Position numbers and translations under genes: made by a program
NCBI RefSeq assembly: GCF_042186555.1
Contig: NC_133326.1
Location: 694,968,700 to 695,032,699, forward strand
Direction: 5' to 3'
Length of the DNA stretch: 64,000 bases
Origin: Aquarana catesbeiana
Lineage: Eukaryota; Chordata; Amphibia; Anura; Ranidae
The notes under the pieces: generated by a model
The model's database searches: none
The model's input: only the letters and a program-made list of their open reading frames with translations
What the model was told of the DNA's origin: nothing
In this document: positions 30,883 to 42,600 of the stretch, one piece after another
Layout of the letters: each line of letters opens with the position of its first letter
Numbering within the stretch: the stretch's first letter is position 1

Positions 30883-33800
30883 ATGTCTGGAAGGCCAACA
30901 AGGAGAGGCAGACAGTCACAAGCCAATAAAAGAGGGCAAGCAGGCTCTGTGTCTAGAGGCAACAGTGCTGGATGTGGAGACGGTGCATCCTCATCAGCAC
31001 ATGGCCGTGGGACACGCTTGGCCTTTTTTTCGGCAGCTGGCCGTGTTGAGCCGCAACATGCGGAAGACTTGGTCGAGTGGATGACCAAGCCGTTCTCATC
31101 CTCCTCATCCTCTCTCACCCATGCTCAGGGTACTTTGTCTGGCAAAGCAGCTGCCTCTTCCCTCGGCTCAATGTCATCAGTGACTCCTTCCCTAGCCCCA
31201 CCATGTCCTCCTAAGGAGTCCCTCGAACTGTTTGACCACAGTGTTGGGTACATGGTCCAGGAGGATGCCCAGCGTTTGGAAGGCTCTGATGATGATACTG
31301 AGCTAGATGAAGGCAGTAACGTGAGCACGGACAGAGGGGGTGCCCAAGAAAGACAGCAATCTGGCAGTCATGCTCCCCCTGCTGCAGCATACTGCCAGGT
31401 TTGCTCCAGTGATGAGGAGGGAGGGGATGATGAGGTCACTGACTCAACATGGGTGCCTGATGGGAGGCGGCACATCACCAACGAGGCGGGATGCCCTCCA
31501 GGGGCCAGCCTAAGGGCATCACACTGACTACATCACACCCCAAAGCTCCGCATGTGCAGGGCGCTGCAGTCTCTGCATGTTATTCAAAAATTTCTTTGGT
31601 GTGGGCCTTTTTTGAGACGAGTGCATCAGATCGCACCGCTGCTATTTGCAACATATGTCTCAAGCGTATCTCGCGTGACCAAAACATCTCCCACTTGGGC
31701 ACCACATGCTTGACCAGACATATGTTGACCTGCCATGCAGTTCGTTGGCAAGCATATCTAAAAGACACACACCAAAGAACAAAAAGGACCTCTCCTTGCT
31801 CCTCATCAGCTGAGATCTCCAACCCCACTATACCTTCAGTCCTCTCTGAGACCTGCACTGAGAGGAATGAAGGTGTAGAATTGGGTGTGTCACAGCCAAG
31901 TACTTGTGGGCAATCTGCTTTCGCTACACCAACGTCAGATTGTACCAGGCAAATTTCCCTGCCCCAGCTGCTGCACCTCCGAAAGAAGTTCACTCCCAGC
32001 CATCCACATGCCCAGCGGTTGAATGTTAGCTTGGCAAAATTGCTAGCACTTCAACTGCTGCCTTTTCAGTTGGTAGACTCTGCCCCCTCCCATGAGTTTG
32101 TGGAATGTGTGGTTCCTCAGTGGCAGGTACCCAAACGCCACTTTTTCTCACGGAAGGCGATTGTGGCTCTCTACCGACATGTGGAAGGCAATGTTCATGC
32201 CTCGCTGGACAGGGCGGTCAGCAGTAAGGTGCATATTACCGCTGACTCATGGTCCAGCAGGCATGGACAGGGACATTACCTAAGTTTCACCGCGCATTGG
32301 GTGACTCTGCTGGTAGCTGGGAAGGATGCAGGACAAGGTGCAGTAGTGTTGGAGGTTGTTCCACCACGCCTCCAAAATGCCACTACTAATCATTGTGACA
32401 CACCTCTCTCCTCCACCCCCTCCTCTTCTTCTTCCTCCATGGCCTCTTCCTGTGCTTTGTCCTCGGAACCAGTGGTGCTCCGTAGCCGTTCAAGGGGCTA
32501 CGCAAGTATGCAGGCCAAAAGATGCCATGCGGTGCTTGAGCTGGTGTGCTTGGGGGACAGGAGCCACACTGGGGCAGAGGTTCTGTCAGCTCTGCAGGGG
32601 CAGGTTCAGAGGTGGTTGACGCCATGCCAACTTAAGGCAGGAATGGTGGTTTGCGACAATGGCACCAACCTCCTCTCTGCCCTCTGACAGGGACAAATGA
32701 CCCATGTGCCCTGTTTGGCTCACGTCCTTAACTTGGTGGTGCAGCGGTTCTTGGGCAGGTACCCGGGCTTACAGGATGTCCTGAGGCAGGCCAGGAAAGT
32801 CTGTGTGCATTTCCGCCGGTCATATAATGCCAGTGCTCAGCTGGCAGACCTCCAAAAGGAGTTTAACCTGCCCAAGTACCGCCTAATCTGTGACATACCC
32901 ACCAGGTGGAACTCAACGTTGGCCATGCTGCAGCAGCTGCACATGCAGCAGAGGGCCATCAATGAGTACCTGTGCGACTATGGCACCAAGACAGGGTCAG
33001 GGGAGCTTGTTTTTTTCCCCACGCCAGTGGACCATGATCAGGGATGCATGCACTGTCCTGTCACCATTTGAGGAGGTCACAAGGATGGTGAGCAGTGACA
33101 GTGCATGCATCAGTGACACTGTCCCCCTTGTCCACCTGTTGGAGCACACGCTGCGTGGAATAATGGACAGGGCACTTGAGGCAGAACAGAGGCAGGAGGA
33201 GGAGGACTTCCTTAGCTCTCAAGGCCCCCTTTATCCAGACAGTGTTCCTGCATGCCCGCTGATCACACAGGAAGAGGACGAGGACGGGGAGGAGGAGGAG
33301 GATTGTGTCAGTATGGAGGTGGAGCCTGGCACTCAGCATCAGCAGCAGTCTTTAAGGGATCAGTCCCAAGAAACACATGGACTTGTACGTGGCTGGGAGG
33401 AGGTGGCTGCAGACCATGTCATCCTTAGTGACCCAGAGGACTCCGGACCAAATGCCTCAGCAAACCTATGCTGCATGGCCTCCCTGATCCTGCAAAGCCT
33501 GCGTAAGGATCCTCGTATTCGTGGTATCAAGGAGAAGGACCAATACTGGCTGGCAACCCTCCTTGATCCACGTTACAAGGGTAAGGTTGCGGACCTTATC
33601 TTGCCATCGCAGAGGGAGCAGAGGATGAAACATCTTCGGGAGGCCTAGCAGAAAGGTCTGTGCAACGCTTTCCCAGAAACTGGGAGGTTACAAACTCCTG
33701 TTTCTGGACAACGTGTTGCTGAGGCTTCAGTCAGTCAAAGAAGGAGCAGTGGAGAAGGTGGCTGTCTGACCGATGCATTCAGACAATTTTTTGGTCCGCA

Positions 33801-34152
33801 GCCCCAAGGTATGATCGGTTCCAGCAACCATCGCCAGCGTCTGTTTTACATGGTGCAGGAATACCTAGGGGCAAGATCTGACTTGGACACCTTTCCCACT
33901 GAAAATCCTCTGGGTTACTGGGTCTTGAGGATGGATCACTGGCCAGAGCTTGCACAGTATGCAATTGAGCTACTGGCCTGTCCTGCATCCATCGTTCTTT
34001 CGGAACGCACATTCAGTGCTGCTGGAGGCTTTGTAACCGATCACAGGGTGCGTCTGTCCACCGACTCGGTCGATCGACTGACCTTCATAAAAATGAATCA
34101 GTCTTGGATCACCACCAGCTACCAAGCACCTGATGCTGATGTAACCGAATAA
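30883..34152 (+). pseudogene. hAT transposase (ZBED-type), disrupted
   Basis: The N-terminal low-complexity part starts MSGRPTRRGRQ at 30883 and runs to about 31500. A frame change brings in a BED zinc finger (about 31590-31750; VWAFFETSA, CNICLKRIS, HMLTCH). The RNase H-like catalytic core follows with CDNGTN, then HVPCLAHVLNL and DIPTRWNSTLAML. The C-terminal dimerisation domain is LACPASIVLSERTFSAAGG (about 33975-34030) to RLTFIKMN. Disruptions are a frame change near 31500, TGA at 32685-32687, a frameshift near 33010 and TAG at 33646-33648. The family excises and inserts DNA with 8-base duplications. Confidence 0.9.
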
Positions 34153-35046
34153 TCTTTTTTGAAACCTCAGATCCCTTCAAAGACTGCCTATGCTGATGCT
34201 GAGTGACTATCCTGAGTAATTATCCTCTTCCTCCTCAATGATCATGCTGATAGCTTGTAAGAACATTTTTGGTTCTGGGCGCCACCATCAGTGCCTAAGG
34301 CCCAATTTTTCAGCCCCTGTTTAACAGGGGCATGTAATTACAATTGTTGATGCAATACTTTGCAGCAGGGCTTGTTTCTGCGTTCCAACTAGAGTATCTG
34401 TGAGGGGTTGCAGTGTTGTGGCACCAGCACCAGTGCCTAAGGCCCAATTTTTTTTTAGCCCCTGTTCAACATGTAATTGTCCCCTGGGGCCGGGTCCCCA
34501 AACCCTTTTTAGGACAATACCATGCAAATTAGCCTTTAAAATGCACACATTTAATTTCAAACGTTCAAGTCCCATAGACGTCAATGGGGTTCTAACGTTC
34601 GTGCAAATTTTCGGTCCGTTCGCAGGTTCTGGTGCGAACCGGGGGGTGTTCGGCTCATCCCTAATCAAGAGCAACAAAAAATGAACAAGTTGTTAAACTT
34701 TTAACTTTGAGTAATATGTAATAAAGAAATAATATTAATTACTACGAGATTCAGTTATTTATAATAGGATATAAGAGCTTACTATCTATTATTGTATTAT
34801 AATTGAACATTATAAAAGTGAATGTTTAGTGCTAAACCTTTCATCTGATTTCTAAATTGCTGCATTTGTAAATTCCAAAAGTCAATATAAAGGAATATTA
34901 GTGGTAAAAAAGCACTTGTGGGTTTAATCAATCTTGTTTTTTGTAAAATTCTCTTTTAAGGGGGCGTGGGAAGGGGCGTGTCCTATGCCTGCAAACTTTT
35001 GCTGATAGGTGTCCCTCATTCCCATCTCAAAAAGTTGGGAGGTATG

Positions 35047-35402
35047 TGTGTGTAATAATCAAATGGTTGCTACATTGCTCAGTTGAGCAAACAGAAGGAA
35101 GGAGCTCCTTGACTACTATGCACAGTTGCAATGAAATCTGTGTGTTCTAGTTTCATTACATCCACCCTAATGTGTTCATCAATGATAGATGGAATTAAAA
35201 ATTGCAGTGTGCATACAGTATATAACAAATAATAAAAGTGCACATATACATGTCCTACAAGCCTCCACTATGATCTGAGCCTTGTGTAACATGTGTGCAT
35301 GTGCATTGAGTAGACCTCCTCACAAATGCATATGTAAAGAATCAATAAAGTGCATAAAAAACACATAGTCCAGACATTTCCTAAAATATTTCCTAAAACC
35401 AC
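35047..35402. other. Unassigned spacer
   Basis: No ORF, tandem repeat or recognised element. Confidence 0.5.
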
Positions 35403-35897
35403 TTAAAGAGGAACTGCAGTCTGCTCACATAATTTGTAATAAAAACATCTTTGCCATTCTGAAGCTTCCCTCCAACCACTTTGCATATTATTTTATATAT
35501 ACTGTGATTCTGTACTTGCCAAATGTGCTGCAAAAATCTCCCTCCACTGAGTCTGGCTGCAGCCATTTTCACTGTGGGCAGCTATGGCTGCTGACTGTTC
35601 ACTTCCTGGATTTACACAGACACACAGAGGTACACCTCCAGCTCTGCAACCCTGCAGCTTTAAATGGTCCTCTTATGACTCATCCTTCTTCCCTTCCTGG
35701 CAAACTCTCACAAGAGTGAGAGAGAGAGCTGTGTATGATGAAATAAGCCTAGACTAATGACCAAACAAGAAACAGGAAATGGTCTGTATAAGGTATTTAC
35801 TGGCAGAAAAAAATAATTTACTATCCAAAATTAAAACAACAAGGGCAGAATATTTGATAGATGCAAAGTTGAAAAAATGACTGAAGGTCCGCTTTAA
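35403..35897. mobile_element. TTAA-flanked non-autonomous element
   Basis: It is bounded by TTAA (35403-35406, 35894-35897) with inverted ends TTAAAGAGGAACTGCAGTC and the inverted GACTGAAGGTCCGCTTTAA. It is of the same general type as 18319-18810 but different in sequence. There is no coding capacity. Confidence 0.7.
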
Positions 35898-35984
35898 AGA
35901 ACCAAGCCTATTTTTGACACTTGTTGTTTAGAAGTTAAAATCTTTTTTTTTTTTTGCTAGAAAATTACTTAGCCTGTTTTTCTA

Positions 35985-36945
35985 CAGACAAATAGCTTCC
36001 TACCTCCACAAAAATGCCATTCCAATGGCTTATGTGCCTAAGATGGGCCTTTTGGTCCTCTATTGGACAGCAGTTAAAAGGTATTGCACTTTTTTATAAC
36101 TTCTTAAAGGCTAAAGACAAATTTACAAAAGACGCACTTAAGAGAAGGGAGCGACACCTAAAAGTCTCATTCTCAGACTCACAATGGGCTCAAGTTTTTC
36201 ACTACAACCACAGTTCCTCGAAATTCATCAATTATTGGGAGCTGTCCCAGAAACCACACCACAGGTGGTACTTAACTCCCATCCAAATGTACAAATTTGC
36301 CAACTTAGATGTCGATACATGCTGGAGGGGATGCTCATAAACTGGTTCATTACCCCATATTGTGTGGGAATGCCCACAAACACACCTTTTGGAAAAAAGT
36401 TTTTATCCTCATCTCTGAGGTTACAGGCTGTATAACATATCCATCTCTACCTCTGGCTATTCTTAGCATCGGTATTGATACCTTTCAACATAATGTCAGA
36501 GCACTGGTTATGCACATCCTCTTTGCTGCCAGACTGATGATTATGCACAAATGGAGACGCTCAATGGTTCCAAAACTATCTGACGTCCAACTCCAACTCA
36601 ACTTGGTAAACGAATATGCTTAGCTATGCAAACTGGTTCCTTTGCTAAGTTTAGGAAGACTTGGGATACTTGGTCCCAAATTCAAAGAGATAATGGTTAA
36701 AACATCATCTGGTATTGGTGACTAACTTCTTTCCTGCTATTTAAACTTTAAGTTTATAGAACCTGCTAGATTGAAACGTTCCTTCTTACATTTCCTAAAC
36801 ACTAGAAGATTCTCTGTGCCTTAGATCTGCATTATTTGTTATAACAAACAAGGTTGTAAAACATTATATTTTCTGTTATTTCCTTTTATTGAAAAAATCC
36901 TGATGAAGAAATAATTTACAAAAAAATAAATAAAAAGCAATAAAA
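35985..36945 (+). mobile_element. LINE 3' end fragment (L1-like ORF2 C-terminus)
   Basis: The plus frame 36014-36340 holds the ORF2 tail with HHRWYLTPIQMYKFAN and DTCWRGC; a frameshift then leads to SLPHIVWECP and LFWKKVFILI. The A-rich end at 36890-36945 is probably the 3' tail. It is 5' truncated and broken. Confidence 0.82.
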
Positions 36946-37111
36946 AAGTCCCTTTAAGGCCGTTGGATGGAAGTGACATTTGACATTGCTCTGGTCATCC
37001 GAAGAGCAAAGAGTTGAGTGGGGGTCATCATGCCCTCACTCGACTTCCTGCCAATCAGGCCACAGGACCAGATCGTCTCCGCTGCTTCCAACGGCTCTGG
37101 TAAGTGTCGGA

Positions 37112-37328
37112 GATGAAACTGAGAAAAATCCCGGACAGCCACAGCAGAATGGACAAACGAGCTGATGCGTTTCACACTATCAAACAGTGCTTAAGTAGCT
37201 TGATGGTGTTAAACGCATCAGACTTCTGTCCGTTCTGCTGTGGCATGTATTTTTGATTTTTTTTTTACTCAATAAAGACAACATATCTTTTTGAGTGTGG
37301 CTGTCCAGGATTTTTCTCAATTTCATTG
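37112..37328. repeat. Foldback element, copy 2
   Basis: The outer arms of about 30 bases (gatgaaactgagaaaaatcccggacagcc / ggctgtccaggatttttctcaatttcat) are inverted at 37112-37142 and 37297-37328. Inside, 37138-37183 pairs with 37200-37244 (cacagcagaa.ggaca.. ctgatgcgttt.acac.atcaa) around a short loop. The right arm matches the repeat at 9047. Confidence 0.82.
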
Positions 37329-37749
37329 CTATATGCATTGCCAGCTCCTGTGTATTCCAGTCTAGAGGAGAGATTCATTTCTAACTTATCTGCCTGGAAC
37401 GGTAACATCCTTTTCCCCATTATAAGTGGCACCTCTCCCGCTGCTCATAAAAGTGATCTTGAGGCGATTTCGCCGTGGAGACCATTTTTATCTCAAGGCA
37501 GACTGCTCGCCATGGAGAAAAATACCAAGGTTATGGCAGCTATCTGCTGCCGTAACAATGGTATTTAACGTCAAAGTAGCAACAAATAGCAATAGTCAGA
37601 GGTCCGGAATGGTGAAACCATGTATAAATTAGCAAACAGCCAACCACAAAAATTTTTTAATATATTACACTTTAGCTAGGATATCAACAACATCAATTAA
37701 AGGTTGTGCAACAGAAGCCAAGTAGTCTTTAGTTTTCTCCAGTTCTGCT

Positions 37750-38180
37750 GCATATTTTAACCATTTTTATTCCGGGTACTTTCACCTCATTCCTGCCCAG
37801 GCCAATTTTTTAGCTTTCAGCGCTGTCGTATTTTGAATGACAATTGCACGGTCAACACTGTACCCAAACTAAATATTTATCATTTTTTTCCCACTTTGAC
37901 CATCACTGAGTTTTTTTTTTTGTGCTACAAATAAAAAAAAGACCAACATTTTTGGAAAAAAAATGTCCTTGTTTCTGTTATAAAACTTTGTAAATAAGTA
38001 TGTTTTCTCCTTCTCCTTTGACGGGCACTGATAAGGTGGCACTGATGGGCAATGATGATGAGGCTCTTATATGCAGCACTGATGGGCACTGATAGGTGGC
38101 ACTGATATGCAGCACTGATGGGTACTGATAGGTGGCACTAATGGACACTCATAGGCAGCACTGATGGGCACTCATAGGTA
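37750..38180 (+). repeat. Dispersed repeat with GCACTGATGGGCACTGAT array, copy 2
   Basis: This is an uninterrupted copy of the repeat split by the LINE at 1515-6242: tttcagcgctgtcg, tgacaattgcacggtca, tttctgttataaaa, then the array of roughly 20-25-base units at 38025-38180. Confidence 0.82.
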
Positions 38181-38335
38181 GTTTTAGTCGTATTTTAGTC
38201 TCATGGTTTAAATGTCATTTTAGTTTTAGTCGTATTTTAGTCATCTGAATTTTTTTAGTTTTAGTCATATTTTAGTCAACTAAAATAGTGTTAATTTAGT
38301 CAACAAAAATATTTTACTCGATGAAAATTAGCAAC
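38180..38335 (+). repeat. TTTTAGTTTTAGTCGTATTTTAGTC short tandem repeat
   Basis: There are several degenerate copies of 'ttttagttttagtc(g/a)tattttagtca' and the complementary 'caactaaaata'. No coding sequence. Confidence 0.75.
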
Positions 38336-38670
38336 TGCTGCCAACAAGTCTAAAACAGTTTGGAAAAAAATTACTCTATAACATTGGGCTTTGTCTCTGC
38401 TTTACACCAATGGGTCTAGATGAACAGTTGGCCAGAAGACCATAAAGTAATGATTCTTTTGAAATGAGGTAATCCTGTTGTTTTTGGAATATGTGAATAA
38501 ATTAAAAATGGGAATACCTTTTCTTCTACAAAGGCATGTAATAGAAATTTGTGAGTACTGTATATAATTGTATTCTATTTTGTATGTATTGCACACTGCC
38601 CTCACTGTGCACACGGCACTAATAATGTTTTCATTACATGTTTGCATTCTTTTGAGTCCTGATTAGAATT

Positions 38671-38850
38671 AGTCTGCCTATGTTATGCTCCTTGTTACCA
38701 TAAACGTACAATTGTAATAATAATGTGATACCTACGTAATCATGTGTATAAAAACCTTCAATTGCGTCATAATAAAGCGGAACAGTTATTTGGAAAGATG
38801 CTGAGCGTATCTTTTGTGTCTGTTCCCTGCTGCAGCAGTTATTTTTAATT
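38671..38850 (+). mobile_element. Possible LTR fragment
   Basis: GTATAAAAACC (about 38745) followed 30 bases later by AATAAAGCGG (38772) and a T-rich GTATCTTTTGTGTC has the R/U5 look of a retroelement LTR. No matching second copy, target duplication or genes are visible, so the call is weak. Confidence 0.35.
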
Positions 38851-38859
38851 TGGAACCAC

Positions 38860-39229
38860 TAATCAATATGAGGATAGGAGGTGCCTATCTATAAAATTCC
38901 ATGTCAGTGATGTTTCTATATAACCAAAAAATTTGTAGGGATACAATGTTAAAGAATATTGAAGTGTTTTTTAACTAGTGTATATTCATTGTTTGGTTGG
39001 GCTTTCATACTGTAACGATAACCCCCTAATGAGCCCTTGGGTTTGACACGCCCTCCCAGCCTTTCTTTTAGTGCACTGACTGTCTACATCTCCAAAATCT
39101 CTCACCAACTCATCAGCAATGGCTGAAATCTACGCTGTCAATTTTTGATTGAAGCAATTGGCTCAAAGTCAAAGGGGGAGAAAGTACAGGTTTACTGTAC
39201 AGGATACCTCAAACATAGCAGCAATGAAT
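38860..39229. other. Unassigned sequence
   Basis: No ORF or repeat recognised. Confidence 0.45.
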
Positions 39230-39650
39230 TTCCTCTGCTTGGAAATATCCCCAGTCCTTCTTAAAGGCTGGTAATGTACTGAGTAATCTTTGATTCCTGA
39301 AGGTGCTTCCAGGCCCCAGCATAGGCCTATTCATAATCGGTTTGTGCTGGGGCTAGTGCTTTTTAGCCAGCAAGGACTATGAGTTTTTGTACATGTGTAA
39401 ACTACTGTATAGGACTGTCTTGAAAAGGAGCATGTTAGACCTCTGCAGAGCGATATGGAGCTGGAACAGTTTTCTCCACAGGCAACGAGTCTGGGAGGTA
39501 AAGGGCCTTTATACTAATCTCACTATCCCCAGGCACCATACCAGGGAGGCTATGGAATGAGCTCTTAAACTGGCATCCTTTCCAGGCCAAGCCTGGGAGT
39601 TAAAGTCCCTTCTAGAAGGGCTCTTTGTATACTCGTGTTCTTCTATTGGC
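39230..39650. repeat. Duplicated segment X, copy 1
   Basis: It is collinear with 51380-51770. Shared landmarks are gtttgtgctggggctagtgc, agccagcaag, 'gagatatgg', 'aaagggcctttgtact' and ttccaggccaagcctgggag. It lies before the OR 3' flank in unit 2, and the other copy lies before the remnants at 53785. It is probably part of a large segmental duplication, though a dispersed repeat is possible. Confidence 0.75.
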
Positions 39651-39699
39651 TTACACGACCTCGGACTTTCTGTTCAAAGTCCACAGTTCTATTTTGGTT

Positions 39700-42600
39700 G
39701 CCTTAAATTACATATAATCCCTGACTCTATAACTATTTATTTGTTATAGGTGGATTGTTTTGTTAATCGATGTTCGGATGGGGCTGAAACCTATATGACC
39801 GGTCTCGCAGGTTGTAATGCCTGCCCTTTTTTCCATTATGGTCACAAACCAGGAATGTGACCCCCTGAGAACCTTTTTTTTCTCAAGTCTCTTTTTTTTG
39901 TTTTTCCTTTTAATATGGATCCTTTTTGATCCTATTCAGGGTTTTTTTTCACTTTTTATTTTTATTTTATTTCAGTTTATTTTTTTCTTTTTCTTTTTTG
40001 TTTTTCTTATACCAAAAATTTTTACATGGGATCTCTTTTTGGTCCAAAATTGGTAAACAGAGGCTTTTATGCCATTTCTCTTCTTGTCCATCTGATTGCA
40101 TATAATGTTTATGTTTCAATGTTCCACATATCATGGTATACACATCCTCGCTATTTTGTGATTGCATCAAATGCTTTGTACACATATTTGAAATATGGCT
40201 GTAAGTATTTTTTCCTGCAACGTTAAGGGTTTGGGCTCCATACGCAAGCGTTGGCTGGCGCTGAAGGAGTTCAAATCTTTAAAGACTGACTTGATCATGA
40301 TTCAGGAGACTCACTTTAAAGCACATGGTACATTTAAATTTGCTTCTAAACAATTTCCTACCTCCTTCATAGCTTTTGACTCAACCGGGAAGGCTGGTGT
40401 GGCTATTCTGTTAAAGCGCTCCTCTTCCATCCAGGTAAAATCCTCTTATGCAGACCCACAGGGTAGATTTATACTCCTGAATTGTGATCACAACAACTTC
40501 TCTTTCACAATGGCCAATGTCTATGCGCCCAATACAGGACAGATTGGGTTCATGGAAACTCTTTTTGAACATCTCCAGCCTTACTGTCAACCCTTATTAG
40601 TCATTGGAGGAGACTTTAATGTTTGTATGTCACCAACTAGGGATAGACTCACCCTTTTTTTGCATACCTCACCCCCTCAGAGTCAGAAGCTTTCCACTGC
40701 ATTCCGGAAATTGATAAGATCTCATAATCTGTTTGACACATGGAGGGAAAAACATCCATTGGCCAAACAATTTACATTTTACTCTCCACCTCATAAATTA
40801 CATACCAGACTAGATCATTTTTTTGTCTCCGCACCCCTTCTGCCCTATGTGGTAAATTCCGAAATGTATTCTTTAACATGGTCAGACCATGCACCCATTG
40901 CCCTGGATCTTCTTCTGTCAAAGCCCACACCTAGAACATGCCATTGGCGCCTCAATGAGTCTCTTCTCAAGGTGCCTGAGATAAATCTCCATCTGCAGGG
41001 AAAGTTGAAGGAATTTTTTGAATTTAACGAGGGTTCAGTCTCTGGGGCATCCACCCTGTGGGAGGCCCATAAGACTTTTTTTTTAGAGGAGAGTGCATCT
41101 CTGCAGGCTCTCGTTACAAACGAGATTGTGAACTTCAGAGATCATCCCTTTTAGACGATCTATCTAAAGCAGAGGAATGCCTACTCAGTCTCCCTACGGT
41201 GTCCCGCCTCAGAGCTGTGGTCTCATTGCTTAATCGCATCAAGTCCTTGGATCTGACTAAATTTACCAAATCCAATCTATGGTCCAAGCAAAAATTTTAT
41301 GAGTTTGCCAACAAACCTCATAAAATGTTGGTTAACAAACTGAGACCTAGAGCATTTACTTCTGCTCCTGACCATTTAATACAGCCTAAGGGTGAACCCA
41401 CATATTGTCCTCCTAATATGTCCAAGGTCTTCGGTGACTTTTACCAAGGATTGTACAACTGTTTATCAACAGACCCGAATTTTCAATTTACCCAGGGAAA
41501 ATTTGACTCCTTTGTGGAATCTTTGAGACTCCCCACAATATCCACTGAGGACCGCATAGGACTAAATGCCCCCATTTCTGTTGAAGAAATTACTAAGGTA
41601 GTGAATCAGCTCCCTAATTATAAGGCTCCTGGTCCTGATGGACTTTCTTACCCCTATTTTAAAGGTTTCCTTCCAGTTCTGTTACCCCACATGGCTAATC
41701 TGTTCTCCTCGCTAATGTCAGGTACAGTACCCCATCCCCAATTTCTACATGCCTTTATTACAGTCATTCCGAAGCCCGGGAAGGACCCCTATTTACCAGA
41801 CAATTATCGCCCCATTGCCCTTCTAAATTCTGACTATAACATTTTCACAAAAATTTTGGCCAATAGACTTTTACTCCTCCCGTCACTTGTGCATAGGGAT
41901 CAGGTCGGGTTTGTCCCCACTAGACAGGTAGGGGACAACACTAGGAGAACAGTTGATCTTATTGACCTCCTGACGAAAACTAAGAAGCCTGCCTTGTTTC
42001 ATAGCCTAGATGCCCAGAAGGCGTTTGACCGCTTGAATTGGTCATTCATGTTTACTATTTCACGTAGATATGGCTTCTCTGGTCCCTTTGTACAAGCGTT
42101 GAAAACACTTTATTCCACACCCACGCCCCAAGTGCAGATGGCTTCCCATATGTCCCCATCATTTACTCTAACTAATGGTACTCGCCAGGGTTGTCCCCTC
42201 TCTCCCCTACTTTTTATCCTTAGCTTAGAACCCCAGACATAAGTGGAGTTCAGTTGAGACAACGAGAATACAAATTGTCACTTTTTGCGGACGACATCCT
42301 ATTAACTTTAACTCACCCTCACATATCACTTCCCTCACTACACACAACCTTAGCCCTATTTGGACATATATCCAGTTATAAAATAAATTAATCCAAAACA
42401 GAAGCACTCCCTAATAATATTTCGGCAGATGCACTTTCGACCCTACAAGGCAATTTTAATTATCGCTGGTGTCCTCAGTCACTAAAATACCTTTGAGTCT
42501 ATCTGACTTCTTCATATTCTACTATTGAAAACCTGGACGAAATTCCCTCTCTCCCTTTTAGTTAGGGTAAATGTCCTAAAAATGTTGATTCTTCCAAAAC

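Larger units (their letters stand above)
29436..34663 (+). mobile_element. hAT DNA transposon, 5.2 kb
   Basis: The inverted ends TAGGGATGAGC and GCTCATCCCTA are flanked by ctcaagag (29428-29435) and atcaagag (34664-34671), a 7-of-8 match for the 8-base hAT duplication. Between them lie a TATA-box region, an array of about 60-base tandem units, two (TA)n tracts and a ZBED-type transposase. Three or four disruptions make this copy inactive, but the ends and most of the gene are present. Confidence 0.9.
29062..35046. mobile_element. tccctcat-type repeat, split by inserted elements
   Basis: The left end is CATAGCTCCCAACTGTCCCTGA at 29062 and the inverted right end is TCAAAAAGTTGGGAGGTATG, ending at 35046, with tgtgtg on both sides. 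The two parts (29062-29435 and 34672-35046) together are about 750 bases. Part of that (29230-29435 and its continuation) looks like an L1 3' UTR rather than the repeat itself. The hAT element at 29436-34663 sits inside. Confidence 0.65.
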
